From assembly GCA_028820495.1 (NCBI GenBank), contig JAPPIX010000186.1, forward strand, positions 6,666 to 39,531: a stretch of 32,866 nt of DNA, read 5' to 3'. Below, piece after piece: positions 1 to 8,802 of the stretch; position 1 is the stretch's first letter, and every line of letters begins with the position of its first letter. Origin of the DNA: Gammaproteobacteria bacterium (lineage in GTDB: Bacteria; Pseudomonadota; Gammaproteobacteria; Pseudomonadales; Azotimanducaceae). The notes beneath the pieces are model-generated. The model saw only the letters and a list, made by a program, of their open reading frames with translations. It was not told where the DNA came from and ran no database searches. The position numbers and the translations under genes are program-made.

Positions 1-63
1 TCCCCCCCCCGGTCGTTGCTGTCGTCGTCCCCCCCGGCGCCCCCCCCCCCGCCCGGCCCCCCG
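1..63. other. low-complexity poly-C contig edge, probable artefact
   Basis: The first 63 bases are dominated by runs of six to ten cytosines and would translate to a proline/serine string. Recognisable helicase sequence starts abruptly afterwards at the motif II region. No SNF2 helicase has such a proline tract directly before motif II, and motifs I and Ia are absent. I infer low-quality sequence at a contig end rather than a biological N-terminus. Confidence 0.6.
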
Positions 64-2565
64 CGCCTGCCTTGGGACTTCCTGATCGTCGATGAGTGCC
101 ACAACCTCATGCCTTCTCCCTTTGGCGATGACAGCGAGCTCTGCCATATGCTGCGCATCATCGCCCCCCTGTTCGAGCACAAGCTGTTCCTTTCCGCCAC
201 GCCCCACAACGGCCACACCCGATCGTTCACCGGCCTGCTGGAAATGCTGGACCCGGTGCGCTTCACCCGCAGCAACGAACTGACTCCAGCCACCCGCCGC
301 CGGGTGCGGGACGTGGTGGTGCGACGGCTCAAGCGCGACATCAACGGCATCGGCCAGAAGCGCTTTTGCACACGGCGAGCACCGGAAGGATTAATGCTGG
401 CACCAGATTCACGGGAAGCGGCACTGACTGCGGCGTTTGCCGAGTTTCGACGCACGGTGCGGACGTTGATTGCCGATAGAAGCCGCTCGCATCGCCGTGC
501 TGGTGCCTTCGCCGTTGAGATTCTCGGCAAACGCTTGCTGTCTTGCCCCACCGCGTTCGCCGAATCCTGGCGCCGCGCTCAACAGGGCTTGAGAGAAGAA
601 GGCGTCGCCACCGAAACCGAGGTGATTGCCGCACAACGCGCCGTGCGGCAGGAGACCGGCGATGACCGGGAAGCCGCCCAGCGCGAAGCCACCGCCGCCA
701 CGGTGGCCGGCGCTTGGCTGAAGGCGCTTGCCACGGACTTGGCCGCACCGATGGCGGCTCTGCAAAGGGCCTTGGACGATCTCGGCTTCGACCTTGATGA
801 CCAAACGCCCACCGTGGCGCAGACGCCCAGGGCCGATGCCCGCTTTGATGCGCTGCTCGCCCTTATCAAGCGCACCCTGCTTGAGGGCGACGAATTCCGC
901 GAAGATGAACGCTTGATCGTGTTCACGGAGTACAAGACCACCTTGGACTATCTGGCCCGCCGCCTGCGCGAGTGCTTTGCAGAGGAACGGATACTGACGC
1001 TCTATGGCAGTGGTTCCGCCGAGGGCATGGGCGATGTGGAACGAAGCCACGTTAAAGCGGCCTTCAACGACCCCAGCGCTCCGGTGCGCATCCTGGTGGC
1101 CACCGACGCCGCATCCGAAGGCCTCAACCTGCACCGCACCGCCCGTTACCTGCTGCACTACGACTGCCCTTGGAATCCTTCCCGGCTGGAGCAGCGCAAT
1201 GGCCGCTTGGACCGCTACGGCCAAGCCCGGGACGTGACGGTGCATCACTTCGTCAGCGAAGCGGATGCCGACCTGCAATTCCTTGCCCACGTCATCCACA
1301 AAGCCGATGAAATCCGGGAAGACTTGGGTTCAGTGAACGAGGTCTTTGACCGCGCTGCCCATCAGCGCTTGATTGAAGGTGAGGACGCCGCCACGGTGCG
1401 CCAGACGCTTGATGCGCATCTCGACGCCAACCAAGGCCGCGCCGCGATCGACGCCGACGACCGTATGGCGATCGACGATGGCAGCGGTCACGACTCGACG
1501 CTTGAGGCGCTTGCCGCCGAGATCGACTTGGATCCCGGCGCATTTGGCGAAACGCTGGAATCCGCCATGGCCATTCCCGCTGGACGCCCCCAACTCAAGG
1601 TCACTGAGGAACGGGCCACCTACCGCATCATCAGGCCAGACCTGCCGCAGTGGCGCAAAGTGATCGACGACTCGGTGCGTCGGGACGCCCCCAACGGGGT
1701 CAAAGGTCCGGTGCCGCTGCTCGCCTTCAGCCCGGAGCCTTTCATTGAGCGCTTAGGGGAGCTGTCGGTGTTTTCGCCCCGCCGGGATGCCCTGCTGATG
1801 CACCTCGCCCATCCAATGATGCAGCGAGCGCTGACCGTGCTCTCTCGCCGCCGTTACCCCGGGGGTGAAACCGCCGAAAAGGCGTCCCGCTGGACGGTGC
1901 GCCGGGGCGGCGTGCCTTCGGGTGCCGACGCCATGGTGCTGCTCAGCGTGGAGGAACTGGCGGTCAACCGCCTGCGGGAGACCTTCCATCGTTGGGTGCG
2001 CACCTTGGCACTGTCCGTCCGTGATGGCGAACTGGGCGAGCCGCTGCCGCACGTTCCCGCCTACCGCCTGCGCGGCGGGCGCGATGCCCGTTCGCCGACG
2101 GATACCACATTGGCCAACGAACTGCTCGAAGACGTGGAATCCGGCCTCAAGGCTGTCTTGAAAGGACATCGGGAGGCGTTGACCCAAACTCTTCGCCAGC
2201 AGCTTCAAACCGACGGCCAAGCCGCCCGTGCCACCGAGGATGAGCGCTACCGGGAACGCCAAGGAGAGGTGTCCGCTCTCATCGAGCAAACCACGTCAGC
2301 GCGGCTGGAGCGGGAGATTGAGCAACTCAAGTTCCAACGGGCTCAAGGCGCCCTGTTCGACGGAGACGAACAGCTCACCGGAATCGACCGCTCCATCGAG
2401 GAGAAGCAGCGCGAGATCGAACGCCGCCGCCACCACTACGAGGACATCCGCGGTCAATTGCGCCGGGAACGCGAACGCATCCTCGACCACCTGCTCCCGG
2501 CCCGCTACGCCTTGGCGGGCGAAGTTCAGGTCTTTCCAGTCACGGTGGAGGTGCGGCTACCGTGA
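1..2565 (+). CDS. drmD: SNF2-type helicase, DrmD-like (5' truncated)
   Basis: This is the 3' part of a superfamily 2 SNF2/RapA-type ATP-dependent DNA translocase. Visible motifs are motif II DECH at 91-102, motif III SATPHNG near 193-213, a helicase C-terminal domain with VFTEY near 920, motif V ATDAASEGLNLH near 1099-1134, and motif VI QRNGRLDRYGQ near 1192-1224. The Walker A motif is missing because the window starts inside the gene. The last 150 residues are charged and probably coiled coil (2230-2510). The frame is open from base 1, but real homology seems to begin near 64, so no start codon can be given. In class 1 DISARM a DrmD SNF2 helicase precedes an adenine methyltransferase, and the same order occurs here with two small genes between. 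Helicase identity is secure; the DrmD label is inferred from motif class and context. A generic RapA-like defence helicase is the alternative. Confidence 0.8.
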   Translation, partial: SPPRSLLSSSPPAPPPPPGPPRLPWDFLIVDECHNLMPSPFGDDSELCHMLRIIAPLFEHKLFLSATPHNGHTRSFTGLLEMLDPVRFTRSNELTPATRRRVRDVVVRRLKRDINGIGQKRFCTRRAPEGLMLAPDSREAALTAAFAEFRRTVRTLIADRSRSHRRAGAFAVEILGKRLLSCPTAFAESWRRAQQGLREEGVATETEVIAAQRAVRQETGDDREAAQREATAATVAGAWLKALATDLAAPMAALQRALDDLGFDLDDQTPTVAQTPRADARFDALLALIKRTLLEGDEFREDERLIVFTEYKTTLDYLARRLRECFAEERILTLYGSGSAEGMGDVERSHVKAAFNDPSAPVRILVATDAASEGLNLHRTARYLLHYDCPWNPSRLEQRNGRLDRYGQARDVTVHHFVSEADADLQFLAHVIHKADEIREDLGSVNEVFDRAAHQRLIEGEDAATVRQTLDAHLDANQGRAAIDADDRMAIDDGSGHDSTLEALAAEIDLDPGAFGETLESAMAIPAGRPQLKVTEERATYRIIRPDLPQWRKVIDDSVRRDAPNGVKGPVPLLAFSPEPFIERLGELSVFSPRRDALLMHLAHPMMQRALTVLSRRRYPGGETAEKASRWTVRRGGVPSGADAMVLLSVEELAVNRLRETFHRWVRTLALSVRDGELGEPLPHVPAYRLRGGRDARSPTDTTLANELLEDVESGLKAVLKGHREALTQTLRQQLQTDGQAARATEDERYRERQGEVSALIEQTTSARLEREIEQLKFQRAQGALFDGDEQLTGIDRSIEEKQREIERRRHHYEDIRGQLRRERERILDHLLPARYALAGEVQVFPVTVEVRLP

Positions 2566-2642
2566 CTCTTGCTGAATTGTTTGCTTGAATGTTGTTGCAT
2601 AGACGCTACTATTCCCTCATTAGGGCTGGAGTGGGCAGATTC

Positions 2643-2825
2643 ATGGGCAACGGACGAAACGACCGCACTGAGCAGGAGTACGGGCCCGCTGTGCGGTTCG
2701 ACAGTCAAGGCCGTCCATACATCACTGGGGAGGATGTGGCCCGTAGTCCGGTTTGGCGCAAGAAAATCAAGTGGTTGGCGGAACACGGGGACGAACTCCT
2801 TTTCAAGGAGCGATCACAACGCTGA
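2643..2825 (+). CDS. small hypothetical protein (60 aa)
   Basis: A 60-residue protein beginning MGNGRND and rich in charged residues, with no signal peptide or membrane segment; I do not recognise a family. The frame is open further upstream to an ATG at 2589, but that start has no ribosome binding site. The ATG at 2643 has a GGAG about 10 nt upstream and is preferred. It lies 77 nt after the helicase stop and 50 nt before the membrane protein gene on the same strand, so it is probably part of the same operon. It could be a small accessory or regulatory protein, or a non-functional ORF. Confidence 0.45.
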   Translation: MGNGRNDRTEQEYGPAVRFDSQGRPYITGEDVARSPVWRKKIKWLAEHGDELLFKERSQR

Positions 2826-2875
2826 CTGCCTAGCTCCTACCGCATAGAAGAGATCATTCGCTTTGCAGGTTCCTC

Positions 2876-3577
2876 ATGGGATTGGGTTTGTTGCTGGTGC
2901 CAGCTCTTGGCGGTTACTGGTTCCTAACGCGCTACTGGGGTACTTGCTACAGGATGCAGCGGACCAGTGGCTACGATGTCGTTCTACGGTCCGCTGTGGT
3001 CGGCATCGTCCTTTTCGCCATTGCCCGGGCTTTGTTGTTTGCTTTTAGCGGCGCACTTCCTCAAGTTGAGGCGGCTTGGCAAGCACTTTTCCCTTTTGAC
3101 TACTCCGGCACATCAGCCTTGGCGGTCGCTTTGGGCATGATCGCGCCCATAATGCTGAACCGTTCCAGCAAAAGAGCAGCAGCTCTGATTCGAGTGGCTA
3201 GGGAGGACGGCAACCTCATTGAATTGATGGTGACTGACTCCATAGAGCGCGGCATGTTGGTTGAACTCTCCCTGCGAAGCGGCAAGTCCTACATTGGAAT
3301 CGCCAAGAGTATCGGTGTTCCAGTCCGCGACCACGCTGACATAGCGCTTGTTCCAATGATGAGCGGGCACCGCCACAAAGACACGGCGGAACTGCGCATC
3401 ACTAGAATCTACGGACCTGCCATCCAGAGCATTTTGAATGATCCAGAAAGTCCGCAGCACTTGGCATTTGATGACTTTCAGGTGATCGTTCCTTGGCGGG
3501 AAGTTGTCTCGGCGCGTCTTTTCGATCCGGTAGCCCATCGGCGCCTCAATGCGGACGATCAGCAGCAAGCCGCCTGA
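2876..3577 (+). CDS. membrane protein of unknown function
   Basis: A 233-residue protein with three probable transmembrane segments in its first 105 residues: roughly 2-20, 38-60 and 78-95. A soluble domain of about 130 residues follows (from RSSKRAAALIRVAREDG onward), containing short beta-rich stretches. I do not recognise the family. The ATG at 2876 has a weak AGG 6-8 nt upstream. The stop at 3575-3577 is followed after only 6 nt by the ATG of the large methyltransferase gene, which implies translational coupling and a shared role. Because it sits between a DrmD-like helicase and a DrmMI-like methyltransferase, it may tether or regulate the complex at the membrane; this is inference from position only. 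Confidence 0.7.
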   Translation: MGLGLLLVPALGGYWFLTRYWGTCYRMQRTSGYDVVLRSAVVGIVLFAIARALLFAFSGALPQVEAAWQALFPFDYSGTSALAVALGMIAPIMLNRSSKRAAALIRVAREDGNLIELMVTDSIERGMLVELSLRSGKSYIGIAKSIGVPVRDHADIALVPMMSGHRHKDTAELRITRIYGPAIQSILNDPESPQHLAFDDFQVIVPWREVVSARLFDPVAHRRLNADDQQQAA

Positions 3578-3583
3578 ACGGCC

Positions 3584-6500
3584 ATGACCGCCGACCTCCC
3601 CGGCTGGGATCGCCTGCGCCATGGCGGCCTGCTGCTTGACACTGCCCGCTTGGCCCAAGTGGTCGAGCCCAGCCTGCCGCCCCTAGACGAATTCACCGAG
3701 CGCCGCCTGCGCAAGCTGGGCGGAGAGGTTCTGAACGGGCAGGGCGATGCGCCGGGCTTTGCCGCTTTCGTGCTGGAGCGTGTTTGCGGCTTCGATGCCA
3801 GCCTCGGCCAATGGCGGCGGGGCAGCCAAGTGCCCGCGTCCTTCGGACGCCGAGCTGTCACTGGGGAGATGGTCAGGCCGCGTCAACTCTGGACAGGCCC
3901 GCACGGCGCCCAACTGCCGGTGTTCTTCGATGTCGGCAAACGCATCGGCATCGGACACGGCAGGCGGGTGGTGAGCCAAGCCTTGGGCTGGCTGCGGGCG
4001 GGGAAGGGACACTTGGCGCTGGTGACCAACGGCCGCCAGTGGCGGCTGCTGTTTGCAGGCCTCGACTTCGATGCCTGGTGCGACTGGGACCTGGACCTGT
4101 GGTTCGAAGAGGGTGGCCTGTCCCCCCAAGTGACCGCCCTGCGCACACTGTTGCGGCCCGAACTCTGGATGCCCGAAGGCGAAGACGCCGCTCCGCCGCT
4201 GCTCAAGGCGGTGCGCGACACCCGCAAGGGTCAGGCCGAACTCTCCGAAGTGCTCGGCGAGCGGGTGCGCGAAGCGGTGGAGATTCTGATCGGCGGGCAC
4301 GGCGAACCGCTGAAGACCCACTGCCCCAACGCGGCCCCCGAGGACATCTACCACGCCGCCTGCCGGGTGGCGATGCGGCTGGTGGTGATCCTGTTCGCCG
4401 AAGCCCGAGACCTGTTGCCGCGCGACAACCCCATCTATCAGGACAGCTACGGCCTGAACGGCCTGCTGGAGCGCTTGGAACGCGATGCCTTGCGCAATCC
4501 GGGACGGGTGGCGAGGGACCACAGCGGTTGGCCGCGAATTCTGAGCCTGTTCCGCTTGGTCCATGAAGGCTCCCATCATCCCGAACTGCCGGTGCCCGAA
4601 TACGGCGGCGAGCTGTTTGCGCCGGGTAGCCGCGACGCAGCGGGCCTCAGCCAAGCCCTCTGGGTGTTCGAGAACGGCTGTTTTGAGGCGGAACTGCTGT
4701 CTGATGCCCAAGTCCATGAGCTGCTTCAACTGCTGACCCGCACCCGCATGCGCATCCGTCAGGGCAGGGCCGTCTCCTGGGTGGCCGCGCCGGTCGATTT
4801 CTCCGACCTCTCCACGGAATACATCGGCATCCTCTATGAGGGCCTGCTGGACTACGAGTTGAAGACCGCCCCGGACGACGACGCGGTGGTGTTCCTTTCG
4901 GTGGGCGACCAGCCCGCCCTGCCTTTGTCGCGCCTTGAGGACATGGACGACAAAGCCCTCAAGGCGCTGTTCCGATCCCTCAAGGACAAGCCGGCTGGCG
5001 AGGTTGAGGAGGCGGGGGAGACTGCGAATGAAACGGTGCCCGCGCCAAGCGATGATCTTCTCGCCGCGGCCGAGCCTCACCCCGAACCGGAAGCGGAGCC
5101 TGCTGGACAGGTGCGCGAACCCGCCAGCGAGTACGTCATCGATCTACGGCAGGAAGTCAGCGACCGCACGGAATCCTGGGCGCGCCGGGCGGTGCTGGCG
5201 GCGGGCATGATGAGCAAGCCTCGCGGCAAGCCCTCACCGGAACGCCGTCTGGCCTTCGACCACCAAGTGGGGAACAAGGCGCGCCAGCTTCTTGCCCGCA
5301 CGGTGCTGCCCGGCGAGTGGTACTTGGTGCGTTGGGGCGGCACCCGTAAAGGCAAGGGCACCTTCCACACCCGCCCCGGCCTCGCGGTGCCCACCATGCA
5401 GCGCACCTTGCGCCCATTGGCCTACGATCCGCCCACCGACCGCAAGGGCGAGCCCGACCGCAACGCGCCACCGTCGGCTTGGACGCCCAAAACGCCCGAA
5501 GCCATCCTAGATCTGAAGGTGTGCGACCCCGCCTGCGGCTCCGGCACGTTCCCCTTGGCGGCGCTGCGCTTTCTGACCGATGCCCTCTACGCCTCACTGC
5601 TGCATCACAAACGCATTCAGGAGGACGGCCAACGCGCCCTCGTGCGCCTGTTGGGCATCGGCGAGGGCGATGAAGACGCGGGCGCCATCGAGCGTCCGGG
5701 CGATGAGTTGATCCCCTGCCCACCCGACGATGACGACTTCGAGCCGCGCCTGCGCGCCCGGCTGCGCCGCTATGTGGTGGAGCGCTGCATCTTCGCGGTG
5801 GACGTGGACCCTTTGTCCGTCGAGCTTTGCCGCCTCTCGCTATGGATAGAGACCATGGACCGGGAACTGCCGTTCGGCTTCCTCGATCACAAGATCAAGT
5901 GCGGCAACGCCCTCATTGGCACTTGGTTCGACCAGTTCCAGCACTATCCGGCGATGGCGTGGAAGAACCGGGACGGCGGCGACCGCAACCACGGCAACGG
6001 GGAGCACTTTAAGAAGAACGAGCGCACCCAAAAGCTCAAGGCTTTCGTTGAGAAGCAGCTCAAACCACACCTTCAACTGGCGCTGCACGGCCCGGACCTC
6101 TTCGCGGGCGACCTGCAAGCGCACATCGTGCAGGCCCATCATGGTGCGCTGCAAGCGCTGACCGCCATGCACGCCATGCCCGTTCAGGATGCCAAGCGGC
6201 GCAGCGAAGCCTATCGGCGCGATTTCCTGGGCTCCGAAGCTTGGCGGGCGTTGAAGGACGCGATGGACCTCTGGTGCGCCTGCTGGTTTTGGCCCATCGA
6301 CGAGATCGAGAACGCGCCATTGCCGTCGGCCTTCACAAACCCCTCGCCGGACACCCGAAAGGTGGCGGCCGAAGTGGCGGCGCGGGAGCGCTTCTTCCAT
6401 TGGGAACTGGAGTTTCCGGACGTGTTTCGGGAATCGGGCGCGGGCTTTGACGCCGTGTTGGGCAATCCGCCTTGGGACATCGCCAAGCCGGTGTCTAAGG

Positions 6501-8656
6501 AGTTCTTCTCCAACATCGACCCACTCTACCGTTCCTACGGCAAGCAGGAGGCCCTGCGGCGCCAGCGTGGTTACTTTCAGGGCGATGCCGCCATCGAGCG
6601 CGATTGGCTGGACTACAACGCCCGCTTCCGTGCCCAATCCAACTTCATGAGCCATGCCGCCAGCCCCTTCGGCGACCCGGACGACAACGCCAAGCCCGCA
6701 AGCCGCTTCACCATCGCCCGCGGCAAGCAGAACTTCATCTTGCACCACCTGTGGCGGGAAGCCCGCAGCCACTCCCGAGGCTTTGCCGATGCCCAGCACC
6801 CCTTTCGGCACCAAGGCTCGGCAGACCTCAACCTATACAAGCTGTTCATGGAAGGCGCCCACGGGCTGCTTCGCGAAGGTGGGCGGCTGGGCTTTGTGGT
6901 CCCGTCCGGGCTCTACTCCGACCACGGCACGGGGGCGCTGCGCACGCTTTTCCTGGAGCACTGCCAGTGGGAGTGGCTGTTTGGGATCGAGAACCGCTTG
7001 GCCATCTTCCCAATTCACCGGAGCTACAAGTTCAACCCCGTGGTCATCCAGAAGGGTGGCACCACCGACGCCATCCGCACCGCCTTTATGCGCCGCGACT
7101 TGGAGGATTGGGAGCGGGCGGAGGAAGTGACCACCCATTACGGCCAGGCTCAGGTGGTGCGCTTCAGCCCCAAGAGCCGGGCGATTCTGGAGATTCAAAG
7201 CCAGCGGGACTTGGAGATATTGGAGAAGATCTACGCCAACTCGGTGCTGCTGGGCGACGACGGGCCGGACGGGTGGGGCATCAAGTACACGCGGGAATTC
7301 GACATGACCAACGACTCCCACCTGTTCCCGCCCCGCCCGCAGTGGGAGGCCAAGGGCTACCGGCCCGACGAATACAGCCGCTGGCTGAAAGGCGACTGGC
7401 GCCCGATCGGCGAACTCTGGGCAGAGATGGGCATCGACCCGAACAAGCCGGTGCCCGCCGACGTGGAACTGGAGGGCTGGCTGTTCGACACCAGTGCGGA
7501 TCCTGAGCGGCGTGAGGCGGAGAAGCAGTTTGTGCATGGGCATCTGCTGAAGCCTGGCGATGTGGCGCGGACTAACTGGCGGGTGCGGTGCGCCCAGCCG
7601 CCCTATGATTCGCTGCCGATTCCTCGGGCGGACTTGCCGGAGGGCGTGGTGCTGTCGCGGGAGGCGGACGCTTGGATCCCAGCGGATCGGATTGGGGATG
7701 TGGCTTTGCCGTTGTATCAGGGGATCATGATTCAACCCTTCATGCCCAGTGCCCGAGGTTGGTTGAGCGGGACGGGCCTTCGGGCTAAGTGGGATTACAT
7801 TACTACCGATCGTCTGGTATGGAATCCGCAGTACTTGATGGCCCAATCTGATGCTGCGAATCAGCATCGCTGCGTTCCTCATCTCAAGGTAGGTTTTCGG
7901 GACGTCTCCCGAGACACTGACGTTAGATCCTTCATTGGTGGGCTTCTCCCTCCGTTTCCGTGTGGAAATTCAGCGCCGGTGCTCCACAAAACTCCCGATG
8001 ACATAGATGTAAGCGCTTTGGCGTTCCTCAACTCGTTTGTCTTTGACTGGGTAACTCGCCAGCGAGGTGGTACAGCACACTTAAACTGGGGTTTGTTGTC
8101 TGAAATGGCGCTGCCGAATCCCGAGTCGATCGAAAAACCCATGGCTGAACTTGTGGCGCGATTGAGTCTTTGGCCACAGCCCTTTGCTCTATGGGAGTAT
8201 TCCGACTACTCACTCGCTGCCGTGGCGGCCGGGGAACGCGCACGATTGCGAGCTGTTCTCGACGCAATGGCGGGGGCGATCTACGGTTGTGATACCAACG
8301 ACCTGGCGCACTTGCTTTCCGAAACCGACTTGCCGGTTTTGATGCTCAACAGACAGAGCCATCTATTGGATCCGTGCGGGTTCTGGCGCGTCGATAGAGA
8401 CAAGCCACCCCAACTTCGGCATACGATTCTCACCCAAATCGCGCACTTCGATCTGAACAAAAAAATTAAGGCGGCGAATGGTGAAGCAGCGCAGGGAATC
8501 GCAGCGTTTCTCGACCTGAACAATGGGGACGGCTGGATGGTTCCGGAGACGATTTGCTTGTCCGACTACCGCCTCGGACAGGATAACTACGCGGAAAGTC
8601 CTCAGCCCGCTGCTAGCCGACTTGGGGCTCGTTTTTTTGACTGGCAGCTCAGTTAG
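3584..8656 (+). CDS. drmMI: Eco57I-type N6-adenine DNA methyltransferase, DrmMI-like (1690 aa)
   Basis: Predicted to transfer a methyl group from S-adenosylmethionine to adenine in DNA. The gamma-class signature is clear: SAM-binding motif I DPACGSGTF near residues 648-657, an acidic AVDVDPLSVELC stretch near 740, and catalytic motif IV NPPW at residues 961-964. The roughly 600 residues before motif I form a separate N-terminal region resembling that of large type IIG/BREX-type enzymes; I see no certain nuclease motif there. The C-terminal part (about residues 1380-1560) looks like a target-recognition region, with the family-typical phrase LNSFVFDWVTRQRGGTAHLN. In DISARM the methyltransferase marks host DNA as self. 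From about 7500 onward codon third positions become visibly less GC-rich, suggesting a replaced recognition domain. It starts 6 nt after the membrane protein gene. Methyltransferase identity is firm; the DrmMI label rests on context, and a PglX-like or type IIG enzyme is the alternative. Confidence 0.82.
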   Translation: MTADLPGWDRLRHGGLLLDTARLAQVVEPSLPPLDEFTERRLRKLGGEVLNGQGDAPGFAAFVLERVCGFDASLGQWRRGSQVPASFGRRAVTGEMVRPRQLWTGPHGAQLPVFFDVGKRIGIGHGRRVVSQALGWLRAGKGHLALVTNGRQWRLLFAGLDFDAWCDWDLDLWFEEGGLSPQVTALRTLLRPELWMPEGEDAAPPLLKAVRDTRKGQAELSEVLGERVREAVEILIGGHGEPLKTHCPNAAPEDIYHAACRVAMRLVVILFAEARDLLPRDNPIYQDSYGLNGLLERLERDALRNPGRVARDHSGWPRILSLFRLVHEGSHHPELPVPEYGGELFAPGSRDAAGLSQALWVFENGCFEAELLSDAQVHELLQLLTRTRMRIRQGRAVSWVAAPVDFSDLSTEYIGILYEGLLDYELKTAPDDDAVVFLSVGDQPALPLSRLEDMDDKALKALFRSLKDKPAGEVEEAGETANETVPAPSDDLLAAAEPHPEPEAEPAGQVREPASEYVIDLRQEVSDRTESWARRAVLAAGMMSKPRGKPSPERRLAFDHQVGNKARQLLARTVLPGEWYLVRWGGTRKGKGTFHTRPGLAVPTMQRTLRPLAYDPPTDRKGEPDRNAPPSAWTPKTPEAILDLKVCDPACGSGTFPLAALRFLTDALYASLLHHKRIQEDGQRALVRLLGIGEGDEDAGAIERPGDELIPCPPDDDDFEPRLRARLRRYVVERCIFAVDVDPLSVELCRLSLWIETMDRELPFGFLDHKIKCGNALIGTWFDQFQHYPAMAWKNRDGGDRNHGNGEHFKKNERTQKLKAFVEKQLKPHLQLALHGPDLFAGDLQAHIVQAHHGALQALTAMHAMPVQDAKRRSEAYRRDFLGSEAWRALKDAMDLWCACWFWPIDEIENAPLPSAFTNPSPDTRKVAAEVAARERFFHWELEFPDVFRESGAGFDAVLGNPPWDIAKPVSKEFFSNIDPLYRSYGKQEALRRQRGYFQGDAAIERDWLDYNARFRAQSNFMSHAASPFGDPDDNAKPASRFTIARGKQNFILHHLWREARSHSRGFADAQHPFRHQGSADLNLYKLFMEGAHGLLREGGRLGFVVPSGLYSDHGTGALRTLFLEHCQWEWLFGIENRLAIFPIHRSYKFNPVVIQKGGTTDAIRTAFMRRDLEDWERAEEVTTHYGQAQVVRFSPKSRAILEIQSQRDLEILEKIYANSVLLGDDGPDGWGIKYTREFDMTNDSHLFPPRPQWEAKGYRPDEYSRWLKGDWRPIGELWAEMGIDPNKPVPADVELEGWLFDTSADPERREAEKQFVHGHLLKPGDVARTNWRVRCAQPPYDSLPIPRADLPEGVVLSREADAWIPADRIGDVALPLYQGIMIQPFMPSARGWLSGTGLRAKWDYITTDRLVWNPQYLMAQSDAANQHRCVPHLKVGFRDVSRDTDVRSFIGGLLPPFPCGNSAPVLHKTPDDIDVSALAFLNSFVFDWVTRQRGGTAHLNWGLLSEMALPNPESIEKPMAELVARLSLWPQPFALWEYSDYSLAAVAAGERARLRAVLDAMAGAIYGCDTNDLAHLLSETDLPVLMLNRQSHLLDPCGFWRVDRDKPPQLRHTILTQIAHFDLNKKIKAANGEAAQGIAAFLDLNNGDGWMVPETICLSDYRLGQDNYAESPQPAASRLGARFFDWQLS

Positions 8657-8802
8657 GGTGCAAACGGAATTAGGAATCGATCTCCACTGGCACCTAGCCG
8701 GCAATGATCGCGCTGGCAATCAAGAGGAGTTGATGGGGCTTGCGTGCCCCTCAGCACCGTGTGTCAAGCGCTTGGACGTACGATAGCAGGGCGCTGACTG
8801 CT
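8657..8802. other. convergent intergenic spacer
   Basis: This 146-nt spacer separates the convergent stops of the methyltransferase and the HamB-like helicase. It contains a short hairpin (GGGGC, six-base loop, GCCCC) near 8733-8748 but no T-run on either side, so terminator function is doubtful. No ORF with a credible ribosome binding site is visible. Confidence 0.4.

Noticed and set aside
3683-5080. Long minus-strand open frame of 465 codons opposite the methyltransferase
   Set aside because: A typical shadow of a GC-rich gene: histidine/glutamine/glycine-rich translation without domains, opposite a gene with clear motifs.
1-8656. Complete class 1 DISARM system
   Set aside because: Only the drmD-like and drmMI-like genes are visible; drmA, drmB and drmC are absent from the window.
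8733-8748. Intrinsic terminator between the methyltransferase and helicase genes
   Set aside because: The short GC stem is not followed by a T-run on either strand, so it was not listed as a terminator.
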